Shown in pieces: positions 36,734 through 45,109 of a stretch of 64,000 nt of DNA. The stretch's first letter is position 1. Every line of letters begins with the position of its first letter. The position numbers and the translations under genes were made by a program. The notes below the pieces were generated by a model that saw only the letters and a program-made list of their open reading frames with translations, did no database searches and had not been told where the DNA came from. The stretch is from Mobilicoccus caccae. Lineage in GTDB: Bacteria; Actinomycetota; Actinomycetes; Actinomycetales; Dermatophilaceae. Where the stretch lies: NCBI RefSeq assembly GCF_030161635.1, contig NZ_BSUO01000001.1:4135199-4199198 (forward strand). Direction: 5' to 3'.

Positions 36734-37090
36734 TCAGGCCGGGTCGCGGCCCGTCTTGTTCTGAAGCCGGTCGATGTGCTCGGAGGCCTCGGCCTTGGTG
36801 AGGTCGGCGGGGAGCTGTTCACCGGCCTCACGGGCCAGCGTGTCGAGGTAGCTGCGCTGCGCCCCGGTCATCGGTTCGTCGCCGGTGACCCACGTCTCCG
36901 GGTCCTTCTCGGTGGTGGAGCTCTGCCCGGGGGAGTCGGCGCCGATCGTCTCGCCCTGCGCGGCACCGGCACCGGACGCCTCCTGCGGGGGGCGGCCACC
37001 CTGCGCGCTCGCGTTGGTCACGTCGGGGTCGGGCGGGAGCATCTCCTCGGCCAGGGGCTCATCGGGCATGGGGGCGTTCGAGTCGGTCAT
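36734..37090 (-). CDS. DUF3072-domain protein
   Basis: This 118-residue soluble protein has a disordered acidic N-terminal half and a C-terminal DUF3072 module (DPETWVTGDEPMTGAQRSYL...LTKAEASEHIDRLQNKTGR). This small domain is common in actinobacteria and proteobacteria and is thought to be SAP-like and helical. Function is unknown. The ATG at 37090 fits because the sequence before it lacks coding character. Confidence 0.8.
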   Translation of the reverse strand: MTDSNAPMPDEPLAEEMLPPDPDVTNASAQGGRPPQEASGAGAAQGETIGADSPGQSSTTEKDPETWVTGDEPMTGAQRSYLDTLAREAGEQLPADLTKAEASEHIDRLQNKTGRDPA

Positions 37091-37146
37091 GCCGCCCATC
37101 CTTGCCGGAGGCACCATGTCTCCGCATCCCGGCGGGCCCGGACGCC

Positions 37147-37905
37147 TCACGGGAACCGGAAGTGACCGGGATCGGCGGCATCCACCTGCATCCGCAACTG
37201 CGTGCCGGGTTCGGGCCGATCGCCCTTGCGGGTGGCTGCGCCGGAACGGCGGACACCGTCCGGCCCGTCGTAGGTGACGTACACGTACCACCACTTCGAG
37301 GACCAGCCGCTCTGCCCACTCACCGCCTCACCGACAGTGGCCGTGGCGGGGATCCACGTCGTGCCGTCGGGTGTCGTGTCCTGGCGCGCCACCCACGTGT
37401 AGGCGGCGCCCAGGCCCGCCAGGGCTGCGAAGGCGAGCTTGCCCATCGACAGGTCGTGAGCTTCGAAGGGCAGGAGACCGGCCAGCGTCGCCCCGCCGTA
37501 GCCCACCAGCGCGACACCGAGCCCGAACCCGGCCAAAGCCGAGAGGAACCGGCGTCCGCGCCCCGGCTGGGGATACACCGCCGCCGAGCGAGCGTCGTTG
37601 CCCGGACGGACGGCGATCTCGAGCGAGCCCGAGAGCGGCACCGCCCGGCGTAGCGGCAACTCTGCGCTCCCCTCCTGCGGGCCGGCCGGGGTGATGTAGG
37701 AGTAGGCCACCCTCGCGGCGAGGGGTTCGTCCGCCGCGCGCAACTTGGACCGGCGAGCGGACACGTCGACGATCCGAGACGTGGTTCTGGACCACCGGGG
37801 GTGGGCGGGGTTCGGGCCGAGCCGCATCATCCGGTACACACCGCGGGCCCCGAAGACCACACCCGTGACGATCAGCAGAATCTCGATCACCGTGTCGAAG
37901 TCCAC
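37147..37905 (-). CDS. DUF3592-like membrane protein
   Basis: This 252-residue protein starts at a GTG after GGAGGT. One N-terminal hydrophobic helix (VIEILLIVTGVVFGARGVY) is followed by a soluble beta domain (Y-S-Y-I-T-P-A-G-P-Q-E-G-S; V-Y-P-Q-P-G). A central membrane pair (FGLGVALVGYGGATLAGLLPF; LAFAALAGLGAAYTWVA) precedes a second copy of the soluble module (A-T-A-T-V-G-E...Y-V-T-Y-D-G-P-D-G-V). The duplicated pattern matches DUF3592 proteins. Function unknown. Confidence 0.7.
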   Translation of the reverse strand: MDFDTVIEILLIVTGVVFGARGVYRMMRLGPNPAHPRWSRTTSRIVDVSARRSKLRAADEPLAARVAYSYITPAGPQEGSAELPLRRAVPLSGSLEIAVRPGNDARSAAVYPQPGRGRRFLSALAGFGLGVALVGYGGATLAGLLPFEAHDLSMGKLAFAALAGLGAAYTWVARQDTTPDGTTWIPATATVGEAVSGQSGWSSKWWYVYVTYDGPDGVRRSGAATRKGDRPEPGTQLRMQVDAADPGHFRFP

Positions 37906-38167
37906 GACACCTCCTCGGTCGACTCGTCCGTGCCGACTCGGGCCCATTCGTCGGCGCGTCCGCATTGTCGCAAATGGCGTCCAGCGAGGTGAGCGGTTCC
38001 GTCGAGCGGTGCGGCACATGCCGGCTCGGTGTCGTGATCGATGCGCTGTCGGCCGCACCTGCAGGGCGACCACGACGTCGGCTGCCGGTGCCGCCCGGTC
38101 CCTCTGGCGCCGTTCACGTCCGTCGGTCGACGGCGGCTGTCGGTGACCTCCGCTACCGTTCACGACC

Positions 38168-39092
38168 GTGAGCACTCCACTGGTCGAGGCGCATGGCCTG
38201 CGCAAGACGTACGGCGACTTCGAGGCGGTCAAAGGGATCGACGTCGAGGTGCGGCCCGGTGAGGTGTTCGGGTTCCTCGGGCCCAACGGCGCGGGCAAGT
38301 CGACGACGATGCGCATGATCGCCACCGTGTCGCCGCCGAGCGGGGCTCCCTGCGGGTGCTCGGCCTCGACCCCACGACCGAGGGGCCGCGCATCCGCGCA
38401 CGGCTGGGGGTATGCCCGCAGGAGGACACGCTCGACGTCGAGCTGTCGGTGCGCGAGAACCTCACCGTCTACGGCCGGTTCTTCGGCATGAGCCGCGCCG
38501 ACGTGCGCACCCGTGCCGACGAGTTGCTCGATTTCGTCAAGCTCACCGACAAGGGGGTGCCAAGGTCGACGACCTCTCCGGCGGCATGAAGCGGCGCCTC
38601 ACCATCGCGCGGTCGCTGGTCAACCGGCCCGACCTGCTCATCCTCGACGAGCCCACCACCGGTCTGGACCCGCAGGCGCGGCACACGTTGTGGGACCAGT
38701 TGTATCGACTCAAACACTCGGGCGTCACACAGATCCTCACGACGCACTACATGGACGAGGCCGAACAACTCTGCGACCGGCTCGTCGTCATGCACGACGG
38801 GCAGATCTCCGCGCTGGGGAGTCCGGCCGAGCTCATCCGGCAGTACTCGACGCGGGAGGTCGCCGAGTTGCGGTTCGGGGTCGTCGACCACGCCGAGTAC
38901 GAACCGCAGGTGCGGGGGTGCGCCGAGCGCGTCGAGGTCCTGCCCGACCGACTCCTGCTGTACGCCGACTCCGGCGACGCCGCGGTCTCGGCCGTACACG
39001 AGCGGGGGCTCACGCCGGCACAGGTGCTCGTCCGCCGATCGACCCTGGAGGACGTCTTCCTCCGCCTCACCGGCCGGACGTTGGTCGACTGA
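38168..39092 (+). pseudogene. ABC exporter ATP-binding protein (NodI/DrrA type), frame broken twice
   Basis: The N-terminal frame has Walker [10 protein letters not shown], the middle frame has C-P-Q-E-D-T (Q-loop) and the last frame has signature L-S-G-G-M-K-R-R-L, Walker B L-L-I-L-D-E-P-T-T-G-L-D-P and the H-loop T-T-H-Y-M-D-E-A-E. Adding one base to the G run at 38342-38345 and one to 38553-38557 gives one protein of about 308 residues with all motifs. Its stop overlaps the permease start (TGATG). It is probably intact in the organism and energises the two following permeases. Confidence 0.8.
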
Positions 39093-39994
39093 TGGCCACG
39101 TCCGCCGGGCCTCCACACCGGCCTCCCCACCGACATTCCCACCGACAGAGCGGCGGCGCGGGTGCCGACGCGACGACCGCCATCACCGGCGAGGCGATCC
39201 CGGCCACGCCGTCCCGGCTCGTCGCGGCACTGCGCCAGGCCGACTACCACTGGACGCGGTTGCGGCGCACGTGGAAGGGGTCGATCGTCACGGCGATCGT
39301 CAACCCCCTGCTGTACGTGCTCGCGATGGGACTCGTGCTGGGTGACTACATCGACCGGGCCGGCACCGGGCCGCAGGGGGCGCCGTCCTACCTGCACTTC
39401 ATCGCCGCGGGCCTGCTCGCGGGGCAGGCGATGACGATCGCCATCGGCGATTCCACCTACCCGGTCTACGGCGCGATCAAGTGGGACAAGACCTTCTATT
39501 CGATGACGGTCACGCCGCTGCGGGTGGGCGACATCGTCACCGCCCACCTGGCGGCGGTCGTCGTGCGCGTGGGGCTCTCGTGCGCCGTGTTCATGCTGGT
39601 GCTGAGCTTATTCGGGGTGTTCGCCACCCTCGGTGGGGCGCTGCTCGCGTTCGGGGTGCAGTTGCTCGTGGGCCTCGCGTTCGCCGCGCCGATCACGGCG
39701 TATTCGGTGCAGGCCAAGAGTGATTCGGGATTCGCGATCATCTTTCGGGTCGTCCTCGTGCCGCTCTACCTGTTCTCCGGCGCGTTCTTCCCGACCTCCA
39801 ATCTCGGGCCGGCGCTGGAGCGGCTCGTCATGATCAGCCCCCTGTGGCACGGCGTCGAGCTCACGCGGGCGCTCATGCTCGGCACGCCGTTGCCGGTGGC
39901 CGTGGTACTCGTGCACCTGGCCGTGCTCGCGGGCATGGCGGCCCTGGGCTGGTGGCTCGCGGCGCGACTGCTCGGGCGGAGGTTGCTCTTGTGA
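39092..39994 (+). CDS. ABC-2 type transporter permease (first)
   Basis: This 300-residue protein has a Pro/His/Gly-rich cytosolic N-terminus and six membrane segments. The ABC-2 core includes N-P-L-L-Y-V-L-A-M-G, an F-Y-S-M-T-V-T-P-L coupling helix and L-Y-L-F-S-G-A-F-F-P, as in NodJ/DrrB-like exporters. The start overlaps the ATPase stop and the gene ends overlapping the second permease. Exported substrate unknown; drug and polysaccharide export are both known for such systems. Confidence 0.85.
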   Translation: MATSAGPPHRPPHRHSHRQSGGAGADATTAITGEAIPATPSRLVAALRQADYHWTRLRRTWKGSIVTAIVNPLLYVLAMGLVLGDYIDRAGTGPQGAPSYLHFIAAGLLAGQAMTIAIGDSTYPVYGAIKWDKTFYSMTVTPLRVGDIVTAHLAAVVVRVGLSCAVFMLVLSLFGVFATLGGALLAFGVQLLVGLAFAAPITAYSVQAKSDSGFAIIFRVVLVPLYLFSGAFFPTSNLGPALERLVMISPLWHGVELTRALMLGTPLPVAVVLVHLAVLAGMAALGWWLAARLLGRRLLL

Positions 39995-40746
39995 TGGCCT
40001 GGCACCTCGTCGTCCGGCACGCGCGCGTCTACCGGCGCAGTTGGCACGTGTTCCTCACGGGCTTCCTCGAGCCGGTGTTCTACCTGTTCTCCATCGGCAT
40101 CGGGGTCGGGGCGATGATCCCCGGCTTCGAGGTCGACGGCGTCGTGGTGCCGTACGCGATGTTCGTGGCGCCCGCCATGCTCGCCACGTCGGCCATGAAC
40201 GGCGCCGTCATGGACTCGACCTTCAACATCTTCTTCCGGCTCAAGTACGCCAAGCTCTACGACGCGATCCTCGCCACTCCCATGACGACGCGAGACATCG
40301 CGATCGGTGAGGTGGCCTGGTCGCTGCTGCGCGGGGGGATCTACGCGACCGGGTTCCTCGGCCTCATGGCGCTCATGGGTCTGGCGCCGTCGTGGACGGC
40401 GATCCTCGCGCTGCCGGCGTGTCTGCTCATCGGGTTGGCGTTCGCGGGCATCGGCATGTGGCTGACCACGTACATGCGCTCGTGGCAGGACTTCGAGTTC
40501 ATCACCCTGGCGCTCATGCCGATGACGCTGTTCAGCGGCACGTTCTTTCCGATCCACCAGTTTCCGCCGGTGGTGCGCTGGATCGTCGAGGTCACCCCGC
40601 TCTACCGCGGCGTCGTGCTGTGCCGCGAGCTGACCACGGGCATGATCACGACGGCCTCGGGGGTGTCGGTCCTCTACCTGATCGCGCTGGGTCTGACCGG
40701 GATGCTGCTGGCCCGCCGCCGCCTCGATCGGCTGCTGCTGACCTGA
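39994..40746 (+). CDS. ABC-2 type transporter permease (second)
   Basis: This 250-residue paralogue of the preceding permease has F-L-E-P-V-F-Y-L-F-S-I-G, the coupling helix Y-D-A-I-L-A-T-P-M and F-S-G-T-F-F-P-I-H-Q-F-P. The two permeases presumably form a heterodimer with the ATPase dimer. The start overlaps the previous stop by one base; a GTG three bases upstream is possible. Confidence 0.85.
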   Translation: MAWHLVVRHARVYRRSWHVFLTGFLEPVFYLFSIGIGVGAMIPGFEVDGVVVPYAMFVAPAMLATSAMNGAVMDSTFNIFFRLKYAKLYDAILATPMTTRDIAIGEVAWSLLRGGIYATGFLGLMALMGLAPSWTAILALPACLLIGLAFAGIGMWLTTYMRSWQDFEFITLALMPMTLFSGTFFPIHQFPPVVRWIVEVTPLYRGVVLCRELTTGMITTASGVSVLYLIALGLTGMLLARRRLDRLLLT

Positions 40747-40757
40747 GGGGCGGGCGC

Positions 40758-41252
40758 TCAGTCGCGGGGGTAGCCACGCCGGACGGTGCGGTCGAGGATC
40801 CCCAGCGTGCCGCGCAGGTGCGTCTCGGACAGGACGGGAAAGATGCCGGCCTCACGCCACTGCGGGTGGATGTCGGACCAGTCGTAGTACGAGGTGACGC
40901 GCGTGGCCTCGGTGCCGTCCTCGCGCGTGGCCGGTTCGAGGCGGTAGCCGTACACGTGGCCGAGCGGAGGCTCGATCTGCCCGAGGATCGTCCAGGAGAT
41001 GTGCCGGTCGCGCTCGAAGTCGCCGATCGTCACGGTGACGTCGTAGCGACCCAACTCCGGAAAGTCGTTGAGCGCCTCGCGGTCCATGTGGACGACGAAC
41101 TGGTCGCCGGCGGCCGAGACGGGTTGCCCGGTGGCGTCCTGGAGCATTCCGGAGGAGTCGATGGCCACGTGGCCCTGCGGATCACACAGGACGTCGAAGA
41201 CGGCCGACGCAGGGGCGGTGATCACCCGGTCGACGGCGATGCGTTCGGTCAT
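40758..41252 (-). CDS. SRPBCC-family (START-like) protein
   Basis: This 164-residue protein begins with the SRPBCC pattern I-A-V-D-R-V-I-T-A-P-A-S-A-V-F-D-V-L-C-D-P. Middle strands (Y-D-V-T-V-T-I-G-D-F; I-S-W-T-I-L-G) and the C-terminal helix complete a helix-grip fold binding a hydrophobic ligand. No partner enzyme is adjacent, so the ligand is unknown. It is convergent with the ABC operon. Confidence 0.75.
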   Translation of the reverse strand: MTERIAVDRVITAPASAVFDVLCDPQGHVAIDSSGMLQDATGQPVSAAGDQFVVHMDREALNDFPELGRYDVTVTIGDFERDRHISWTILGQIEPPLGHVYGYRLEPATREDGTEATRVTSYYDWSDIHPQWREAGIFPVLSETHLRGTLGILDRTVRRGYPRD

Positions 41253-41324
41253 GCCGCCACCCTATGAGGGCGCTCGCGCAGGTGCCTGCCGTGGTGGTGC
41301 GGCTGCGGCCGCCCCTCCGGCGGG

Positions 41325-41648
41325 TCAGAGGCAGTCCAGCGCGACACCCAGGGCGCTGCACACCTCCTGCAGGCGCGCCGAGCTCAGTCGGCCGACGCGC
41401 TCCACGCACCACGCGACCGGGACGCTCTCGAGGGAGTCCAGCGATGCCACGCAGGGGCGGGGCACGGGATCGGTCCCGGGTTCGAGTTCGACCTCGCTGG
41501 GGAGGCCTCGTCTGCGCGTCGTGCACGGGGCGACGACGGCCAGACGCCTGGCGACGATGGCCTGGTCCCGCGACAGCACGACCACCGGTCGCCGTCCTGC
41601 GCCCGGCACCTCACACCACCAGACCTCGCCACGTGCGGGGATGCTCAT
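41325..41648 (-). CDS. PemK/MazF-family endoribonuclease toxin (second pair)
   Basis: This 107-residue protein starts P-A-R-G-E-V-W-W-C-E-V-P-G-A-G-R-R-P-V-V-V-L-S-R-D, the typical MazF/PemK N-terminus. A-P-C-T-T-R-R-R-G-L-P-S-E-V holds the conserved Thr/Arg loop, and the final helix contains R-L-S-S-A-R-L-Q-E-V. Expected to cleave mRNA unless bound by the antitoxin whose gene overlaps its start by 4 bp (ATGA). Confidence 0.88.
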   Translation of the reverse strand: MSIPARGEVWWCEVPGAGRRPVVVLSRDQAIVARRLAVVAPCTTRRRGLPSEVELEPGTDPVPRPCVASLDSLESVPVAWCVERVGRLSSARLQEVCSALGVALDCL

Positions 41649-41953
41649 CGGCTGTCGGGTCGGCGAAGGTCGCGGGCGTCGTGAGTCGGCCGCCCACGCG
41701 TCGTGTCCCGACTCCGCGCCGTCGAGGCGGCCTCGTGCCATTCGGCCAGGTCACCCCACTCGTCGGGCAGGTCGACCGGCTGATCTCGATAGGCCGCGGT
41801 GTAGGCGGCGTCGATCTCGGCCCGACGGTGTGTGCGCAGCAGTTCGGTGAGGGCGGCCTCGACGAGGGAGGCATCGGTGCCGCCCCCGTGCGCCTCCCTC
41901 GCGGCGGCGAGGAGGGTCTCATCCACGGTGGTGCTCACGCGAACCTTCGCCAT
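41645..41953 (-). CDS. Antitoxin of the second MazEF-like pair (ribbon-helix-helix)
   Basis: This 102-residue protein starts M-A-K-V-R-V-S-T-T-V-D-E-T-L-L, the RHH DNA-binding strand and helix. A long charged tail (W-G-D-L-A-E-W-H-E-A) follows as a toxin-binding segment. It precedes and overlaps the toxin gene. Upstream, ATGATCATGATCAT at about 41969-41982 is a short repeated palindromic word near the promoter and may be its operator. Confidence 0.8.
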   Translation of the reverse strand: MAKVRVSTTVDETLLAAAREAHGGGTDASLVEAALTELLRTHRRAEIDAAYTAAYRDQPVDLPDEWGDLAEWHEAASTARSRDTTRGRPTHDARDLRRPDSR

Positions 41954-42036
41954 GCCACGAACGTAGCATGATCATGATCATGGCATGACTCTGATGGTCG
42001 GGAATGTCCTGACGTGCTTGTCCTTAGAGTTCAGGC

Positions 42037-42600
42037 ATGACGACGGCAGAGGACGCATCGGCGGGCGCGGGCGATGAGTGGTGGGACGTGCTCGACGACG
42101 CGGGCGCGCCGGTCGGCGAGAGGTTTCGCCGTGGGGATCCGGGCTGGCCGGAGGGGCGGTACCACCTCGTGGTCGGCGTGTGCCCCGTCCGCGCGGACGG
42201 TCGCGTGTTGGTGACGCGCCGCGCGGTCTCCAAGGACTGGCCGCTCGACTGGGAGTTTCCGGCGGGCAGTGCACTGGCGGGCGAGGACTCGCCCACGGCC
42301 GCAGCACGTGAACTCCAGGAGGAGACCGGACTGTCCGTCGCTCACGACGACCTCGTCCTCCTGCGACGACTGGTCGAGCCGACGGCCTTCTTCGACGTCT
42401 TCACCGCCCGCGTCGCGGACCCCGAGGTGCTCGACCTCGAGCCCTCCGAGGTCTGTGACGCGCGCTGGGTGGATCTGGACGAGGTCATGCGGATGCGTGA
42501 CGCGGGCGACTTCGCCGACCCGTGGCTGCCCAGACTCGAGGTCGTCCTGCCCATGCTGGACGGGGTGGTGGTGCGAACGGCACCGCCGGTGACAGGGTGA
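42037..42600 (+). CDS. Nudix hydrolase
   Basis: This 187-residue protein carries a full Nudix box, with G-S-A-L-A-G-E followed seven residues later by R-E-L-Q-E-E-T-G-L. It thus matches G-x5-E-x7-REUXEEXGU. The W-W-D-V-L-D-D-A-G N-terminus resembles the isopentenyl-diphosphate isomerase-like and YfcD-like Nudix branch. Substrate not assigned. It ends 4 bp before the GNAT gene and is probably co-transcribed with it. Confidence 0.88.
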   Translation: MTTAEDASAGAGDEWWDVLDDAGAPVGERFRRGDPGWPEGRYHLVVGVCPVRADGRVLVTRRAVSKDWPLDWEFPAGSALAGEDSPTAAARELQEETGLSVAHDDLVLLRRLVEPTAFFDVFTARVADPEVLDLEPSEVCDARWVDLDEVMRMRDAGDFADPWLPRLEVVLPMLDGVVVRTAPPVTG

Positions 42601-42604
42601 GGTC

Positions 42605-43129
42605 GTGCTGATCCGCCGTGAACGAGCCGAGGACGTCGAGCCGATCCGCCGCGTGCATCGGGAGGCGTTCGATCCGCCCGCTGCGGGGGAGGAGCCGGTC
42701 GAGGTCGCCCTGCTGGATGCGTTGCGTGCCGATGGTGACCTCGTCGACCCCTGTTGTCTCGTCGCCGAACTCGACAGAGAGGTCGTGGGGCACGTGGCCG
42801 TGAGTCACGCGTCGGTCGAGGGCGCGCCGGAGGCCCGGGTCGTCGGTCTGGGGCCGATCGGGGTGCTGCCCGCTCATCAGGGTGAGGGCGTCGGGGCCGC
42901 GCTCATGCACGCGACGCTCGCGGCCGCGGACGCGCTGGGCGTCGAGGGTGTCGTGCTGCTCGGCCACGAGACCTGGTACCCGCGTTTCGGATTCACCCCG
43001 GCAGCGCCGGAGGGTCTCGGGCCGTCCGTCCCGACGTGGCCCTCGGTCAACTTCATGCTCCGCCGCCTGCACGCCTGGTCGGGACCACGCGGCACCTTCC
43101 ACTACGCCCCCGCGTTCGCCCGGCTCTGA
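42605..43129 (+). CDS. GNAT-family N-acetyltransferase (YhbS-like)
   Basis: This 174-residue protein starts at a GTG. The acetyl-CoA motif is V-L-P-A-H-Q-G-E-G-V-G-A-A-L-M, then V-V-L-L-G-H-E-T-W-Y-P-R-F-G-F, a hallmark of the YhbS branch. The substrate is unknown. It is followed by a long palindrome between convergent genes. Confidence 0.82.
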   Translation: MLIRRERAEDVEPIRRVHREAFDPPAAGEEPVEVALLDALRADGDLVDPCCLVAELDREVVGHVAVSHASVEGAPEARVVGLGPIGVLPAHQGEGVGAALMHATLAAADALGVEGVVLLGHETWYPRFGFTPAAPEGLGPSVPTWPSVNFMLRRLHAWSGPRGTFHYAPAFARL

Positions 43130-43147
43130 TCGGGGCCCGCGGAGGTC

Positions 43148-43246
43148 ACGCAGTTTCGACGTACTCGCGCGAGGTTTCACGACCCTGCAGTCCTGTGACC
43201 TGGCCTTGAGTGTCACGAGGTTCCCGCGAGTACGTCGAAACTGCGT
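43148..43246. repeat. Perfect 22-bp inverted repeat between convergent genes
   Basis: Arms 43148-43169 and 43225-43246 are exact reverse complements. They start ACGCAGTTTCGACG and are separated by 55 bp. Weaker complementarity continues inward. It lies between the stop of the GNAT gene and the end of the ABC permease gene. It could be a bidirectional terminator or a mobile palindromic element; no coding sequence is inside. Confidence 0.7.
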
Positions 43247-43273
43247 CACGGTCCCAGCACCGACGCACGTGCC

Positions 43274-44044
43274 TCACACGTCCTGACGCGCGTTGCGGAT
43301 GAACCCCACGACCATCGGCAGGACGATCCACAGCATGACGACCGAGGCGAGTTCCGGCGCCTGGGCGGCGGGGCGGTCGGCGAAGCCGCCGAGGAAGGCG
43401 GCGTGGGCGTCGACGTACGGCGCGATCGGGGCGGTGGTGCTCCATGCCCTGAGCAACTGCGGAATGAGCTGGGGGACGAGGAAGAACACGGTGAGTGCCA
43501 GGGGCGCGTTGAGCAGCGCGGCGCCGAGCGCGGCACCGACCAGGGTCATCCCGCCGATCGCCCAGAGCAGACCGGCGGCCACGTCGAGGATGCCGCGCGG
43601 GCTCGGCAGTGTGTCGCCGACCAGCGCCACGACGATCAGCGCGATGACGAGTGTGACGACCGCGGCGGCGAGCGTGAGCAGGGCGATGGCGATCAGTTTG
43701 GCCGTGAGGACCCGGGAGCGTGCGGGGTCGAGTGCGTAGGTCCACAGCGCGGTCCGGTGGCGCCATTCCCCCGCGATCGCGAGCATGCCCACGACCGGCA
43801 GGAGGAACACCAGCGGCGCGGAGCCCTCCGACGTCAGGCCGCGCAGGTCGAGGTCCTCGGGGGCGAAGACGCCCAGCAGGGGTATGGCGAGAAGGAGCAG
43901 GCCGAACATGACGGCCAACAGGGTCGTGGACGAGCGCGTGTCGACCAGCTTGCGCAGCTCGATCCGGGTGCGGGTCACCATCGTGATCCCGCTGTGCTTC
44001 GAGGCGGCGGGGGCGGTCGGTGTGGGGTGGGCGGTGGTCGTCAT
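43274..44044 (-). CDS. ABC-2 family permease subunit
   Basis: This 256-residue protein has six hydrophobic segments, an N-terminal cytosolic stretch with R-I-E-L-R-K-L-V-D-T-R, and G-E-W-R-H-R-T-A-L-W-T-Y-A-L-D-P-A-R near the coupling region. The pattern fits ABC-2 permeases of the BcrB/YhgE-like export type. It is preceded 46 bp upstream by an ATPase gene on the same strand. Substrate unknown. Confidence 0.82.
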   Translation of the reverse strand: MTTTAHPTPTAPAASKHSGITMVTRTRIELRKLVDTRSSTTLLAVMFGLLLLAIPLLGVFAPEDLDLRGLTSEGSAPLVFLLPVVGMLAIAGEWRHRTALWTYALDPARSRVLTAKLIAIALLTLAAAVVTLVIALIVVALVGDTLPSPRGILDVAAGLLWAIGGMTLVGAALGAALLNAPLALTVFFLVPQLIPQLLRAWSTTAPIAPYVDAHAAFLGGFADRPAAQAPELASVVMLWIVLPMVVGFIRNARQDV

Positions 44045-44090
44045 CGGTCTCTCCGTTCGGGCGATGTCTCGGATGGGCAGAGGAGGAGGG

Positions 44091-44963
44091 TCAGGCGGCG
44101 CGGGTGAGCTCGAGGAACCTGGATTCGAGGTCTCCGCCGGAGGGTTCGAGGCGGGTGAGGACGAGCCGGTGCGCCACGGCCAGTTCGCCGATCGTCTGGG
44201 CGGGTGCGTCGACGAGCAGCCCGTCCCGCGCGCCGGAGTGCGTGACCCCGGCCTGATCGAGCGCGGCCACCAGCGCGGCGGTGTCCGTCGCCTCGACCGT
44301 CTGGCGCTCGGCCTCGCCGCGCAGGGAGTCGGCGTCGCCCTCCATGACGAGTCGTCCCCGGTGCAGGACGACGATGCGATCGGCGATGGCCTGCACCTCG
44401 GTCAGCAGGTGGGAGGACAGGAGGACGGTGCCGCCGGCCTCGGCGAAGTCCTCGAGCAGACCGCGCATCCAGTGGATGCCCTGGGGGTCGAGACCGTTGG
44501 CCGGCTCGTCGAGGATGAGCACCTGCGGGTCGCCGATCAACGCCGCCGCGATGCCGAGGCGCTGCCGCATGCCCAGTGAGTACTGCCCGACGCGCTTGCG
44601 CCCGGCGCCGGTCAGCCCGACGCGGGCGAGCATCGGCTCCACCGTGGAGGCCGGCACGCCCACGGTCATGGCCGCGAGCCGCAGCACCTCGTCGCCGGTC
44701 CGTCCCGGGTGCTGCGCGGCGGCGTCGAGCATGACGCCGACGACCCGGCCGGGACGAGGGATGTCGGTGAAGCGGACGCCGTCGATGGTCGACGACCCGG
44801 CGTCGGGGCGGGCGAGGCCGCAGACCATGCGCAGGGCGGTGGACTTGCCGGCGCCGTTGGGGCCGAGGAATCCCGTCACGCGGCCCGAGGGGGCGGTGAA
44901 CGTGAGGTCGTCGACGGCGCGGTGGTGTCCGAAGGTCTTGGTGAGTCCGGTGAGTTCGATCAT
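44091..44963 (-). CDS. ABC transporter ATP-binding protein (BcrA-like)
   Basis: This 290-residue protein has Walker [10 protein letters not shown], signature Y-S-L-G-M-R-Q-R-L, Walker B V-L-I-L-D-E-P-A-N-G-L-D-P and H-loop S-S-H-L-L-T-E-V. The C-terminal tail is typical of bacitracin/antibiotic-type exporters. It works with the permease gene that follows. The divergent two-component system, 146 bp away, may regulate this transporter. Confidence 0.88.
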   Translation of the reverse strand: MIELTGLTKTFGHHRAVDDLTFTAPSGRVTGFLGPNGAGKSTALRMVCGLARPDAGSSTIDGVRFTDIPRPGRVVGVMLDAAAQHPGRTGDEVLRLAAMTVGVPASTVEPMLARVGLTGAGRKRVGQYSLGMRQRLGIAAALIGDPQVLILDEPANGLDPQGIHWMRGLLEDFAEAGGTVLLSSHLLTEVQAIADRIVVLHRGRLVMEGDADSLRGEAERQTVEATDTAALVAALDQAGVTHSGARDGLLVDAPAQTIGELAVAHRLVLTRLEPSGGDLESRFLELTRAA

Positions 44964-45109
44964 GAATCCACCGTCGCCGCCTCGCCCTGGTCGGCACATC
45001 TGCCATCGAGGTCGAGCTCCAGGTCCGAACGGATGATGTCGGTGACGCGCGGCATTGCCCGTTCGGACGATGACGCGGAGATGGCGCCCCTCGTATCGTC
45101 GGAGGCGTG

